NCBI GenBank assembly: GCA_949825065.1
Contig: OX463845.1
Location: forward strand, 26,354,738-26,418,737
Length of the DNA stretch: 64,000 bases
Reading direction: 5' to 3'
Source of the DNA: Odontocerum albicorne
Lineage: Eukaryota; Arthropoda; Insecta; Trichoptera; Odontoceridae
Shown: positions 1 to 12,739 of the stretch, in pieces
Layout: each line of letters opens with the position of its first letter
Position numbering within the stretch: the stretch's first letter is position 1
Notes under the pieces: model-generated
Seen by the model: the letters and a program-made list of their open reading frames with translations, nothing else
What the model was told of the DNA's origin: nothing
Databases searched by the model: none
Translations under genes and position numbers: made by a program

Positions 1-599
1 CGAGGACCACTACACTTATCATTGAGTATGCAACACCGAAGAAAGTTAAAGAAAATTACATGCGAATAATATTCATTTTGGCATTTATCACCACAAAACT
101 CTACCAATGAGCTCGGATTAGGAATGCATATGTGTATACTATGTTGAAGAAAAATTTGAATATATAATAAATCAACTGTGAGATATCGATTTTATTTGGA
201 TATGTAAATGGCAGATATAAAGAGGTTAGGGGACCATTCGAAAGAATGTGTAGATAATGAAAGTGTCAGACTTCTTAACATTGAGGAAACATTCCAAAAG
301 AAGAAAGAGCAAATTCAAACTCAATAAATTGTCAATTGATGACACAAATTATCCTCGGTTATTGTTAGTAAAGAGTGTGATAGAAACACCTCCCGACTTT
401 ACCATTGCCGCTGTTTAGACGCTAGTAATACGAGTAGGCAAAATTATATCCTTGAGTACCACATTAGCCTTTTAGTTGTCTGCATGGCATAGATTGGTGT
501 ATATTGTTCGCTTATGATTGAAATTTATTTTTAAAATGCCAATTTTGTCTGTCATGGAGTGGTGTTTATTTTGTATGCGCTTCAGGCTAGGTCAAAACG
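1..599. other. No recognisable gene; short open frame only
   Basis: AT-rich sequence leading into the transposase relic that follows. A 39-codon open frame with a charged, protein-like composition runs on the plus strand at 208-327, but it resembles no family I know and is short enough to be chance. One copy of the TACGAGTA octamer lies at 429-436. The block may be the decayed 5' part of the neighbouring element. Confidence 0.3.
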
Positions 600-1036
600 C
601 TACAAATCCTAAAATGAAGACCATATTGTTATGGGCTGCAAAGTTCAGAACCACAAGTTCAATTTTAAAAAATTAACCATTTGGTAGACCTTGTAACGTT
701 CGAATATTACAAAACATCCAAGCATGTGAGACATGTCGTTACCAAATATCCCTAAAGTTCAGCCCGTAAGTATGCAACCGCTATGGGAATGTCAGATAAG
801 AGTGTGAGGAGAATTTTCCACGCATACATTCAGTTCCATCCATACAAAATGATAGTTGTAAATAAACTCAATGAAAGTGACTGGGTCATCCGCTGTACAG
901 GCTGAAATTTGTTATCCGACACGAAATCGGAGAAATACGATCAGAAATTACCAGGAGAGGAATGCTGAACTTTAGGGTGAGGATTCAGACGTGTAAAGAA
1001 TACTTAGGCTGGCATTCGAATGAAACCATTTTTTAA
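600..1036 (+). pseudogene. Mariner-like transposase relic (insect helix-turn-helix type)
   Basis: Broken transposase of an insect Tc1/mariner-related group. Reading from about 615, the frame gives a W-A-x-K-F-R-T-T-S-S segment, then a GRP linker motif, then from 759 a clean helix-turn-helix stretch (SARKYATAMGMSDKSVRRIF) followed by FHPYK and LNESDW. These occur in the same order in the DNA-binding half of the family. One in-frame stop interrupts the first part and another ends it near 906. The catalytic DDE domain is missing. A short piece near 967-1036 in a different frame (NFRVRIQTC...TIF, then stop) matches the usual C-terminal helix, so the middle has been deleted. Family membership is inferred from motif order; it cannot be functional. 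Confidence 0.65.
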
Positions 1037-1549
1037 AATCAGAACGGAAATTAAAAATATTGTTTTCCAGGTTGTTTAATAACCTTTATTTATTTGTATT
1101 AACTTCTCAAAACTGGGATTTATTTCTGCTGCACGTTGTACATTAACTGAATCAAAATAAGTAAATGGCACATATCCCCTAAAAATAGGAGCAAGCAGGA
1201 GATTCAAAAACTGATCAACAGCGCAGTAACTTGGATAAGGATCTATGACAAAAGAAGAACAAAAAATTGAAATGAGGCATAGAGTTCTGCAAACTTTTAC
1301 GATTAAAAAAATATTCTACCTAACATAGTTTTCAAAATATATTTACTGTTAAATAATTCATTTAATAGTTATTAATTTAAAATTACACAAAAAGGGCCTA
1401 AGTTTTCACAAAGCTTTTATATTAAACTGTTGGAATACATATAAAAAATTTGTTATATGGTCAAATCACCTCAAGATTTTTTTCTTAATTCTATCAAACT
1501 AATAAAATATTTAACAAACAGTTTTACTTTATTCGATCAATCCGTTATC

Positions 1550-1745
1550 TGTCAAACATAATACCAGATATTCTACGAAAGGCAAAAAATTATTCTCTTC
1601 CTGTCTCTCCTCTTCCATGCCATAACTACGCTTCCGTACATCAAGGTTGTCCCTAGCACACGACAGAACAAAATCTAAGTGGAACATTGTTGTTGTTCCC
1701 AGTAGCAACACTTTTTTTCAATATCTTTGTTTTTCTTATCATTTC
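1550..1745 (-). pseudogene. Non-LTR reverse transcriptase tail fragment
   Basis: Minus-strand reading gives TLMYGS (1631-1648) followed by a basic stretch. LMYGSE is the usual motif in the connecting region after the RT domain in RTE-like non-LTR elements. The DNA around CATACATCAAGGT recurs at about 11805 and 28625, which supports a shared repeat. Only a short piece is recognisable. Confidence 0.4.
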
Positions 1746-3229
1746 TCAAAACAATGCTGACCACATAGCTAAATTCTTAAACTTGTTTAAATCTTTCATT
1801 ATTCACCTATACATACAATTATTCAGACACCCTTTTCAACAATTGTGTGCCAAAATAGAATAAAATTGACATATGTTATCTCTGTCTACCCAAAAAAGGA
1901 TATGGCATGATGGGGATGATGGTAAATTACTATTCTTTCAAATTTATATTCAATAATCTTTTTCTTGTAATAAAAAAACAAAAATGGATTAACAACGATT
2001 GATAAACCTCTTATAATATCCCATGCAGCTTTATCTTTATAGTTTGAATTCCAAAAAAAGTGATCTAAATATGGTCCATGTTTCTTTATGGTTAAAAGGA
2101 ATCAGAAAAAAACACAATTAATTTCTAGAATGGTCAAACGGAATGGACGCGTTGGCCACCCATAAATACTCGTAGTATCTGAAGGTATTAGCGCAGAAAT
2201 ATCAATATTGGTTAACAGTGTAATTATACACTATGGATCATAATCTCGATGAATAATTTTTTATTTCTTTCACGAAGTCCATTCATTTTGGGAGTTACCT
2301 TTATTATCCGCTAGTGTGACTATGATTCTTTAAAAATGGATAAGTTTTTAAATATTTTCATATATTCAATTTGAACTATTTAACCTTATGAAGTATGACT
2401 AAAAACTGAGTATCAAATCAAACTCAAACGATGCCAATTTACTTTTGGTGACTAATAATCCCAATGGGGAAATCTCTTGATGGCGAATTTTGACATTTTA
2501 GCAAATGTAGAATAAAGCTAGAATTCCAGTTTTTTCGCTTCTTTAAAAAAATATTCGTCTACTTAAAATATTAAAAACAACTTTTAAAAAATGGATGCAA
2601 TTCAAAAGGCACCCTCATATATGCAAACCAGGCATCCAAATTAACGATGATAAGTTTATAAGTAGTTGGTAATGTTGAAAAATGTAAATTGTTCGATTTC
2701 AAAGATGTTATAAATATACTGAAAAAGTTAGATTTATAGGACGTATCGCTGGAAATTAGAATATTTTATGTTTTTTACTGCATAAATTTGTACTGTAAAA
2801 TATACTTAAAATCATTTTTTTACTTTGAAGCGTAGCATTTTTGGAGTTTTGCTTTGCTACTTTTAGAAAAACATTGTCAAAGACATTAAAGCGCGCAAAT
2901 TTTGTCATTTTAACTTATGGTAAAATATATTTTTTACCAATCATACATTACGACACTCAATTTAAGGTTCTATCTCGTACAGTTCTTGTAAATTAATTTT
3001 AGCCGTTTAAAAATTGGCGCAAGTTAGATTAAGTGCAACAATTTTATATTTGATATTTTTTGTTACTTTGAAGGGGTATAATCAAGTAAACTAAAAAAAA
3101 CCTTTTTGTGAATTGTTAGAATTAAAAAATATTATTGAATAAAGCGTATTTTTTTCAAACTTTCATCAAAGCACGGACGTTATGTTCGATCTTACAATGA
3201 GAGGAGACTACTTTGATTATAAACTTATC
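1746..3229. other. AT-rich sequence, nothing recognised
   Basis: Long A/T runs and no open frame above chance length. One TACTCGTA octamer lies at 2167-2174. No repeat partner was noticed elsewhere in the window. Confidence 0.4.
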
Positions 3230-3360
3230 AAATGTGACTTGCGGTCTACTCAGCGCAACTGTGGAACGAGCTTCCTAAAGGTATGAATGGTGCGCCATAA
3301 TCAAGATATAATTGAAGAAATATTGCATCAAACCTTATTCGCAAAATCTATACCATATAC
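3230..3360 (+). pseudogene. Non-LTR retrotransposon C-terminal tail
   Basis: The frame at about 3245-3298 reads AVYSAQLWNELPKGMNGAP and then stops. (A/P)xLWNxLP is the hallmark near the end of ORF2 in several non-LTR clades. Beyond the stop, a shifted frame contains SNLIRKIYTIYPI, like the short sequence that normally follows. Apparently a 5'-truncated copy; the clade is not assigned. Confidence 0.4.
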
Positions 3361-4070
3361 CCTATATTTATCCAATTTTTTATTCATTTCTTATTCTTTG
3401 GTAATTTTTTATCTTTTCTTCTTTTACTAAGATTCATATTTTACGCTAAATCTTCAATGTATTTATGAATGGAATATACGACTAGCTAGAAGTATGAGTT
3501 TCTGTATAGCAAAAATCTTGCAAAGTTAGGAGTACCATGTAGAACAAAGAACATAAAATGATGAATTTGAAATAATCAAGCCGTTAATAAGAAATTGTAT
3601 ATAAATTAATTGAATTTACCATTTGCTGACGATATTTTATCTTATCAACTTTTTGTAGAGATTTTAAGATTACCGAAAATATAAATTATATGTTAGTATG
3701 CATAGTCACCGTATATAACTTGTATACATTTCGCTTTCCAATACTATTCGGGTAGGACCGATGCGTCTGAACGTTGTTGTTTTTAAAATTGGTTACAACC
3801 GATATTATTCACTTTCTTGTGTGCAAAATGTTACGAATGTCAATTAAGCGAGGAGAACTATGACCAACCCAAATATTTCCACATCAGAATTAGCTTTTTA
3901 TACCCGATTATTAATTCAAATCCTCAAATTAAACTTAATGTGTTTCTTTGCATGTATTATGAAAGATGCCGTTTTCTTTTCAATCGCAAATAACCAGTTG
4001 AGTTTTAAAAATAAATTGGAAATGAAACTTTCATATTCCGAATTTGTTTCTTACCTAAAATGTACACGAT

Positions 4071-4195
4071 GACGACCTTTATGACCTAGTGGATGAAACG
4101 CCTGTTTTCCAGCTTTGGGACTACGGGCTCGGTTCCTCTTGATGCTCAGTTTTTTTTGAAAGACGTTCTTATCTGGTTTTCACAAGAACAAAACT
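4071..4195 (+). repeat. SINE A copy (tRNA-derived head)
   Basis: Begins GACGACCTTTATGACCTAGT, carrying the box A-like part, then the degraded B box CGGTTCCTC, a T-rich linker and the TCTGGTTTTCACA body motif seen in other SINE A copies. Diverged and truncated at the 3' end. Confidence 0.6.
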
Positions 4196-4416
4196 GTAAC
4201 ACAATAACATCTATTAAATTTATTATAGTACAGACTAGTTAAGACGTGCTTTGATTGAACTTGCTGTTTTAGAAGTACACAAATATCCTTAAACTCTAAA
4301 TTTAAAAGTATTTTTAATAAAACTGAAAAAGAAGTTAATTAAATAAGACTTAACTTTGGTGTGGATGGATATTATGTCTGAAAACACTGAAGTTTAGAGT
4401 ATTGGAATGTTTAATA

Positions 4417-4863
4417 CAGAGTGTCTCGTAAGTCGTGAATCATGCTTAGGACGATGGTAGATTAAATAAGCAACTTTTTAAAGTAGTATTCTGGAAATAA
4501 CCAGTAAAAAAAATCTTTACCACAGAAGGCCAAAATTAAGCGTAAAAATGTTAATTAAGATTTGTTTTATTTTCCAAGTAATTTTTTTGTACACCCCTAA
4601 TAATTTTGAAAATGATTTTGTATGCGATAGATAAGGCTACTATTCAAAGGTATTTCACATTAAAAAAAAATTACGAAAATGGTAATTTGTACACAACGCA
4701 GTAAAACACCTGATGCTAGGTAGGGGTTTTACGAAATTTTACAAAAGTCCGAATAACTTAAAAACGGTAAGGTTTTTACTGAGGTCAAGTTGTGATATTC
4801 TGGTAGGTCTTGACCCAATCTATCATCGTCTTAAGTATGATTCACGACTTACGGGACGCCCTG
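4417..4863. mobile_element. MITE with ~47-bp terminal inverted repeats and TA duplication
   Basis: The left end begins CAGAGTGTCTCGTAAGTCGT. The reverse complement of the right end begins CAGGGCGTCCCGTAAGTCGT. The arms match over about 47 bases with roughly six mismatches, and the element is flanked by TA at 4415-4416 and 4864-4865. It is 447 bp long with no coding capacity, so it is non-autonomous. TA duplications suggest mobilisation by a Tc1/mariner-superfamily transposase; the CAGGG start is common among such ends, but the family is not identified. Confidence 0.8.
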
Positions 4864-4865
4864 TA

Positions 4866-6940
4866 TATTATACAGGAAAGTAGAATATTGGATCATAATT
4901 ATTATATTCAGGTAAATAATTGTTAACGTTTGCTTGTTCTACGTACCATTGAAACTTGTATACAAAGAAATGTGAAAATTTAGAGATTATTCAATGACCG
5001 ACCGTTCCATTGCATTAACTAATTTTCGTAATATGATACAAATTTGAAACGTGAATTTACTATATTTGTTGCTTGGTGCACGGGATTTAACACATCGGCA
5101 TGCAATTTCTATGGGCATGAAATTTATTTTTCTTTCCAAGTGTTGTTAATTTTGGAATAAAATAATATAAATTTGGAGCAAATGTGAATTTTAGTAGGGA
5201 ATATAAATAAACTTCACTTTGCTCGTCCATGTTAACTAAATTTCTTTAAGAGTTCATTATCCTGTCTTAAGTAACAATCAATAATCTAATCTCACATCGG
5301 ACGCTATGACCTGGCTGAAGAGGATATATTGTGTGTGAGGAGCACATACAGAAGAAAAATCTGCTTTTGATTCTTATGTTAGATCTTGGATCTCTTCATA
5401 AGCAATATAGTAGTTCCTTGACACGATAATCCCCAGTTGTCTTTCCATTTTTAGACAGTATACAATGAAAATAATTTTTAAGTAGTGCTGCACAATATAA
5501 ATAAATACCTTATCCCTTGTCTTTTATACCTGACAATAACTTCAACTTTCCAAATATTTATGGTATAGATATTTTTTATTCCTGCTCAGGTTTTTAATCC
5601 AGTTACCACTTGGAGAGTTCTCCCTACTGATCTCATAAGGGCTAACACAAATTTCATATATCCTCACTTAGCTTTGTATAGAATATTCATACATTTGTTT
5701 CTCCATTTTGCATTTATCATGTAATCAGGTCAACGTAGTTTATACATCTAAGAAATTAAGCTGCATCGATTCCTCTATACAATTGTTATCGATAACCAAG
5801 TTTAATTGGTTGGAGAATTTCCAAAAGGCCAGCGAATTTTTGTAAAAAAAATCTAATGCATTACAGCGTAGTAATGAACAATAATGTACTCGTCTTTCCA
5901 ACATTATAGTTTTTTTTTCGATTTTTTTGGTAAAGTCTAAGTCGGTTGAGGTATAAGTTTTATGATAGCGCAGACAGTATGCACAAATGGAGACTCGACT
6001 CTTAGAATATACTCGTAGATCCCATCATAAACAATTTATTCATATTTCCTTTTCTGAACAAACCGAAAATATAAGAATATTTATAAAATGACAATTTTTA
6101 GAGAGCAAACACACTTGAAAGGCGCTCAAACATTCACCTTGCTATGGTAGATACTGTAGTATAGCTTTCTGACCAGCTTTACGTTAGTTGAAAAATATAA
6201 AAAGATAATTTTAAAATGTTATGCAAAAAGACAGTATTGTTTTTGCTTTCGATATAGTATATTTGAAGACATTTGTGAAGCTCTTTTAAGAAAGCAAACC
6301 GACAACAGAAATCATTTTGTGAAATAAAATATTTTTTTTTGTAATACGGAGCTGAATGTCCTTATATGAAATATAGTCATCTGACATTTTCCTCAATAAA
6401 CTTAAAAAAAATTGGGTTCATTAAAAAAAACATACAGATTCATAGCCATCTACTGATAAATAAAACCAAATAATTTAATCGCTTGTTTTTTTAATCAGCA
6501 ACTTTTACTAACGGTTATTCCATTCTATACCTGTTACTCAATTAAAATACGAAATAAAATTTTATATTAATCAAATTAAATTCCTAGTACTACAGTTAAC
6601 ACGTACATAACCTTGGAATATTTCATTACCAGTGACTCTAGAACTCAATTTTCCTGAGAACTGTCCCAATTAGGTGCTATATTTGATTTTAACTTTGCGT
6701 GATCAAACGTCGTGGGTGTGAAGTCTCAACCCTTTATCGGTTATTAAACATATCAAAAATATATTTTTATTATTAGTGCACATGTCTTATTGTTACTGCA
6801 GTAAATATTACAAAAAAAATTGTAAATCTTAAATAAAATCACTTTGAAGTGACATAAATAACGTATTATAAATCTGGTCCATGCATACTAGAACAGATTG
6901 GGCGCTCCCGATTATTTTGAAACTTAAACCATCTTCACAT
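4866..6940. other. AT-rich sequence, nothing recognised
   Basis: No open frame above chance and no clear repeat family. A TACTCGTA octamer is at 6010-6017. A slightly GC-richer patch at 5290-5345 could not be assigned. Confidence 0.4.
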
Positions 6941-6944
6941 TGAT

Positions 6945-7065
6945 AGTTTCATAACCTAGTTGGTAAGACGCCTTACTTCCACCCAGGGATTACGGGTTTG
7001 ATTACCAATGATGCCCAAAAAATAGTAAAATGAAAGCTTAATAAAGACGTTAAGGTTGTTTTTTT
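6945..7065 (+). repeat. SINE A copy (head only)
   Basis: Contains TAACCTAGTTGGTAAGACGC (box A-like) and GGGTTTGATTACC (degraded B box), followed by a short A-rich linker. Body lost or diverged. Confidence 0.6.
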
Positions 7066-7554
7066 AAGTAAATGTTAAAGTATGATTAGAGTAACTAAGA
7101 GTACGAATTTCATAAATAGTTCTGTTCAAAATAAACTGAAAGCTTGATCAATATTTTATATATTCTTAGTATACCAAGTAGACTTATTGTTTTGTGTTAG
7201 TTTTCCCACGAAACCAGAATAACGTTCATTAGCATATGTGTAAAAAAATCTGGAAATAAAACTTAAAGTATCAAGAAATATTTATTTGTACCTGTTTTAT
7301 TCTTTACTGCTTGAATATCAATGATTATTTCCAAATATTGTTGCAACGGTAAAATATGGGGCATTTTAATAATATTAAAAAAAAAAAGAGAGAGAATACC
7401 TATATAGTTTAAACCACGGATGAAAAATATAAAAACTTTCATTTATTCTTATGGTATGGTACCAATCCAAATCGATGATGTGGATGTGTTGAAGAACATG
7501 GCCAGGGGCAGGCGTGTCTCCAGTCTAGAATATATTAAATATACATATAGAAAA

Positions 7555-7740
7555 GACACGCAGTTCGACATCGTGCACATTGGTAATACCATTACATATA
7601 GAAAGGCAACAATTCTCGCACACGTCTAGCATACGTAACTTTTGCTACGGGACAAATTCTTCAACCAGAATCGAATAATTATATTATTTTTGAGTACCAT
7701 CAGAAATTGAACCTAAAACCACTGAGCGGAAGACAATAAA
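7555..7740 (-). repeat. SINE B copy, partial
   Basis: Minus-strand copy of the family with a CACACGTCTAGC body motif (about 7617-7630), a GACAAATT motif and a degraded tRNA-like B box (near 7700-7712). Together with the next entry it forms two adjacent copies in the same orientation. Confidence 0.5.
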
Positions 7741-7834
7741 TTTATCAAAAAAAATTGGCTGAAATGTTGCCAAAAAGCAAACATATCATCCAAATTTGTA
7801 GATGTATGTATAATCACTGGAGCACGCTAAAACT

Positions 7835-8005
7835 TGCGATTCACAATGGCACGCGTTGGCAATACTACCGCATGAGAAGACGCAACAACACTCATACACG
7901 TCTAGCGCACACGAGTATTGTTATCAGACAAATTATTTACCAGACTGTAACTTTTAATTTTTTTATAAGGTACCATTGGGAATCGAACCTGAATATGAAT
8001 GAATA
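7835..8005 (-). repeat. SINE B copy
   Basis: Shows GGCAATACTACCGCATGAGA, the ACACGTCTAGCGC motif, GACAAATTATTTACCAGACT and, towards 7975-7990, GGGAATCGAACC, the reverse complement of a tRNA B box. The order matches the copies at 13960-14115 and 50400-50530. Confidence 0.65.
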
Positions 8006-8019
8006 GGAGCCAAATTTGA

Positions 8020-8265
8020 TTATATGCCAAGTTAAAATCACTTCTTTCGCCTTTTCTACTTTCATACACCGTCTTAAACAACTACGATTTTTCTCCCTTT
8101 TTACATTTTCTTCTTTTAAAATATCAAACTCGTAATCCAACCACATTTTTCTCGGTCTTCTTCTACCACGCCTTCCATTCACATTTGCACTGTATATTTG
8201 TTTTGATTTTCATTCGTGCTACATGCCCAAACCATCTTGTGTTCTTGTTAATACAAGGTATGACA
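8020..8265 (-). pseudogene. RTE-like non-LTR element, C-terminal tail
   Basis: Read on the minus strand it gives RWFGHV (from 8222-8238), then NGRRGRRRPRKMWLD (about 8138-8182), ILKEENVKREKN, SCLRRCMKVEKAKEV. RWFGHV followed by GRxxRGRPRKxWLD is the usual endpoint of ORF2 in RTE-like and related insect LINEs. Only the 3' end is present, typical of 5' truncation. At least six other tails of this type occur in the window. Confidence 0.6.
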
Positions 8266-9284
8266 ATAAAATATATTAAAATCGAAACACTAACACGATT
8301 CATACAATTACAATTTTCAGTCAAAAAGAAGTACATTCTTCCTACAGCACACGTGTTTGCGACTCAGAGCACCGACACTTCGAGAGCGTTGCAGCTGCTA
8401 TCTTTGCTATCAACCAAAATTGTTCCCAACAGCCTGTAAAGGATTTATTACTTTACGATTATATTTTTAATATCCATATGCTTGATTGAATTTAAGACAA
8501 TAAGTTTATTAAATATATTTGGTATATACTCGGATATAACAAATTGAAACCGTGGTTTCATAAAATGTCTTTGTGGCATAAAATATTTTATACGCGTATA
8601 AGGTTTTTCGAAGTATTGTATGATGCCATCATCGGTATCATAATCCGAACCACGTAGAATAACACACTGAAAGATCTTATATAACTAATGCGAATAACCG
8701 CGAAAGCCTCAAATCATATTTATAAATATGCTTCTTTGGGCACATTGCAAGGCAAGTGCCAAATTATTTAGCAAGGATTATAAAGTGTACAGGAAGAAAG
8801 TGATCCTGGAAAGGGAAACAAGGACAAATTGTTGAGTTACAGGAGTGACCATGGAAAGAATCTGATATGAGATACTTTGTTTGCGGCCTTACGTAAGGAA
8901 GAAGATCGTCAGGAGTAGAGCAACTTGGTCAACAGAGACAGACTAAGCGTAACATTGAAAACGATCGCTAGCCACGAGGACATGGTTTAGGAAAAATAAT
9001 TAACTGTTTCAAATAAATCTTTAGAATACCATGTTGGGATATGTTACTGAAAATTTAAATAAATATCAAACTTTGGATAGCATACATTTTCTGTGGCTTG
9101 AAACTATTGATTATTTTGAAATTTGCAACAAGGACGTTGAGTTTTATATTGTCAAGAATGTGTGCTTCCTAAACTGCAACAACTTGCACATTATGAATTA
9201 ATTCACTCACCGGTGCCCTATACAGCATGAATTTGTAATTTTTCTAGTTTTTAAATGATTTGATGCTTTAAGCATTTCTCAAAT

Positions 9285-9605
9285 AATTTACAATCTCTGT
9301 ACTCTAGTTGGTAAAATGATTGACTGCCACCTGGGGATTTCTGGTCCAATTTGAAAAAAGGATCCCAGTTTGATAAGAGAGTTTGGTTATTTTATTCACA
9401 CGCGTTAGATTAGTGTGAGTGTTGTTACCTCTTTAGGTGTGGGGTAGAATTGCCAAAATGTGCGACACCGAACCGCTTGTTTCGTGTCCATCAAGTGGTG
9501 CTTAACTCGAATGTTCAATTGATGGGGCTATATGTTATCAAGCTCTTTAGTATGTCCGAATCACCGATTCGGATTTGTTGAAGAGGACTATACGAAGAAT
9601 GAATT
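9285..9605 (+). repeat. SINE B copy, near full length
   Basis: The head has the box A-like GTACTCTAGTTGGTAAAATG and a degraded B box, then TTTGAAAAAAGGATCCCAGT shared with SINE A. After 9395 it moves into the B-specific body (GTGTGAGTGTTGTTACCTCT, then GAATTGCCAA) and ends near 9557-9590 in TCCGAATC ACC GATTCGGA, a perfect 8-bp inverted repeat. The most complete B copy here. Confidence 0.65.
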
Positions 9606-10149
9606 GATATGACATGTTATATTTAATATAAATAATATAACTCTTGCAAAATATAAGTATAACTCGATTTCCTTCTATAATTCCCGCCACACTGTTCGAT
9701 CATGCTCTTTATATAGTTAACCAAGGTCCTCTGCATTTTTTGTTCTTCTATCCGCCAGCTTAGTCTACTTTGTAGTATTTTTCAACCATATTACTTGAAT
9801 TTACGCCACTTTTAAATATTAGCTATCTTCTTAGAATTAGGATTTCTTTATTAGATCTCAGTCTCCATATACATTGGTCGCGAAATTTTTCTAACAATTT
9901 TTATCTCTTAATTCAGAAATATTTCATGATTCACAAAAGTTATGATGATCTATTCTTTTAAATTGAAGGTGACAACTTGTTTTATTATCGTGTTGTGGCT
10001 CCAAAGACTTTGTTCCTTTGTATTTCGGTGTACAATATTATATTTTCTCGCTTATTGTCGCGTTGAAATCTCTTACAATAACCTTATTGCTATTTTCATG
10101 TTCAAATCTCTTCCAATTAACCATAAATACATTTAAAAGAACTTAAGGA

Positions 10150-10248
10150 AAAAACAGATTGGACCCTTTTTAAAAATCTGAGTTTAACTGGGAGTCGAAC
10201 TCGCGTTTTGGAAGACATGCGTCTTACTAACTTGATCACGATTGTTAT
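10150..10248 (-). repeat. SINE A copy (head)
   Basis: Minus strand: CAGATTGGACCC, then GGGAGTCGAACTCGCG (reverse of the B box) and GAAGACATGCGTCTTACTAA (reverse of the box A side). Good match to the shared SINE head. Confidence 0.65.
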
Positions 10249-10667
10249 ATGTTACACATTTTATCGTTTAATCATTTGCTTTTGATCCAATAGAAAATTG
10301 TCTAATATAATGTTCATATTAAAATTAAGAGTAAAACATTTCTTTGTAACACTTACTCGTACATAAAAATCCTAAATAAATAAACATAACCTTCAAGTGC
10401 AAGTACTGTAAATATAAATCTTACCATGTTGGCCACCCCATCCCATAGTTAGGCCCACACACGATGATAATAGATTTATTCAAGCCACCAGCATAACAAA
10501 AAAATCCACCCATTGACAGCCACAACGAGTATAAATTAAATTGAATATTAATCGAAATGTAATAACTAATGGCCAGTTCCAATTAAAAATATTATGTCTA
10601 ACTTGGGTACAACTTGTTCGTCTAATACTACGATTTTAACAAGTTAATACGGTTACAATTTATTGTT

Positions 10668-11008
10668 ATGTATTTATTCTTGAATTATGACAAATATAAA
10701 CTACAATATAAAATGTTTATGTATTCTTTTTTTTGCTTGTCTAATTTAATTTTATTATACAACTGCCGAAGAAGAAAATATGCTTTGTTTTCTATTGTTT
10801 ATTGCGTTAGTATTTATAAACAATATGCTGAAATAATATCAACTTTTACCTATTATTCAACCAAGGCACAAATATGCTTACGATGTTTAAAATATGTTAA
10901 TGTTCGTTTGTTAATATTTGAAAAAGTGACGTTTCAGCCTTATGACTTATACTTAATTAATCATGAAATTTTTCAATGTGATCATCATCATTGGTTAGAA
11001 AACTTTAG
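10668..11008 (+). other. 114-codon open frame ending at a strong 5' splice consensus
   Basis: An ATG-started open frame runs 114 codons and meets a stop within AACTTTAG|GTGAGTC, a near-perfect donor at 11009-11010. The product would be rich in Tyr, Leu, Ile and Cys with no recognisable domain. In DNA this AT-rich, one or two open stretches of this length are expected by chance in a window this size, so the splice site is the only reason to list it. No upstream acceptor was examined convincingly. Confidence 0.12.
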
Positions 11009-11384
11009 GTGAGTCAAAGACTTCGCCAAAAGTATTACATATTCATTCTATCTTATCCTATTCCAAGTTTCTCCGTTTAATATCCACACTATTCTCACAT
11101 GCTTAGTGCCATTCATCAAATTCTCGCATTTAGTTTTAAAACAACAAGTAGAGACTTTGCACAGTGCAGTTTCGTAGTATAATATCACCTCAATAACGCT
11201 AATTATGAATTTATTATGAAAAAAATATTGAAAAAGGACACTCATGAATGCAATTAAGCAAATATAAGTAGAATGATGTCTGAAAGTAGTCTTAAAATCG
11301 AGCTGCCATTAATTAATGGTAATACTACTATTTACCAGATTATTAGCCCTGATACAACTATGTGCCACTTTTGGTTACACAGAA

Positions 11385-11835
11385 AATAAATTGTCACGCT
11401 TTTCTATTCACACAAAGTCTTTGTCTCGTCCATATCCATATATCTCGTCTTACATGCGCTTCCGTTTCCTATGTTTTTTACGTTACCTTCAAGTAAAATT
11501 TCTCCAACTATCTGATTACATTCATTTCTCGGTCTATGGACTCGATTGCCAATCGTTTTAAACAAATATTACATAGGTACATTTGTTTATATGTCTTCCG
11601 GAACTCGTTCTTTCAATATACTAAAACTATCTCAAAACTCCAGTCTAAATTCTACTTATAACCTCCATCTCTAATTAACAGTAATATTTTATCTAACCAT
11701 TCCTTACTGTATTATACATTATAATAATAAACATTCTTCTTAAGGCCAAAATACCGCATTCATTCTGTTCTCAATACTGTCTTATCAAGTCTTTGTTTCC
11801 ATACATCAAGGTGGATACCAACCACCACCACTTAA
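11385..11835 (-). pseudogene. RTE-like non-LTR tail, heavily decayed
   Basis: Shares with the 28.2-29.0 kb and 1.6 kb copies the CATACATCAAGG signature (11803-11815; the reverse reads through the LMYGS region) and the C/T-rich character of a reversed Arg/Lys-rich tail. Frames are destroyed, so this rests on DNA similarity and position. Confidence 0.35.
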
Positions 11836-12739
11836 TAGCAATAATTTAAAATCGAAGCTAGTTCTATATATGTACTATATTTCATATGAACAAAAAAATC
11901 CCGATGTGATTGGAAATTATAAATATAACCATTTTTTTTCTAAATAGTTATTGAAAATTTTAAAATATAATCTTACTGGCTTGATATTTTTGCACGTTTT
12001 ATACTTGTATTTTGCATGATGTACTTTCATTTCTAGTTTCAAATTAAACGTAAATAAATATTCTTTGTAGGTAGGATCTTTTGTATTCAATTGAAGTCGC
12101 ATGATTTTATTTCTTTTTACTACAAATTAGTTATTTCGATAGTACGATGTGCGTGAACCAAAAACAATACTAGGAAAATATGATTTTTACTGCCCGCATT
12201 TATATACGTTTTCATTATTGGGAACTTTTGACTGAGGGACGATAGGTCAGAAATTTGAGAAACAGAATAACATGTAAAATTATATTTATGAGATTGGAGG
12301 CCTCAAATACTGCGTGGATAGGAAGGTTTGGAATTTTACCCTTTCTGACTCCTCTAAAAGGGGTATGGACTGATGGCATGTAGGTATCTTATTATTTATA
12401 AAAAGTTTTTTTAAATTTGATTTTTAATGATTCATTTACACAAATTACTTGACTATGACTGAAAAAAAAGGACTAAGAAAAATATTTTGAAAATTGAAAG
12501 ATTGATAAAATGAATAGCTGGCACGAATTCCTTTTAGTACCCATTTTTGGAGCAGGCTAGTCTAATTGCACTTTAGACCTCATCAACATCTTTGTGGTTT
12601 ATTGTTTAAGATTGCCATATGGAACTATGCCCACCAAGTTATTTTGTATGCAACAAAAACGTAATACAATAAAACAGTAAAATAGTACAAATCAGTGATA
12701 TTCATATTTTGAAGATAATTTTTTTAAAAGAATTATTCT

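Noticed and set aside
7378..7402. Poly-A/GA run as a LINE or SINE tail
   Set aside because: No recognisable element directly upstream.
8185..8439. 84-codon plus open frame
   Set aside because: Partly antisense to the LINE tail; the rest has no motif and is chance length.
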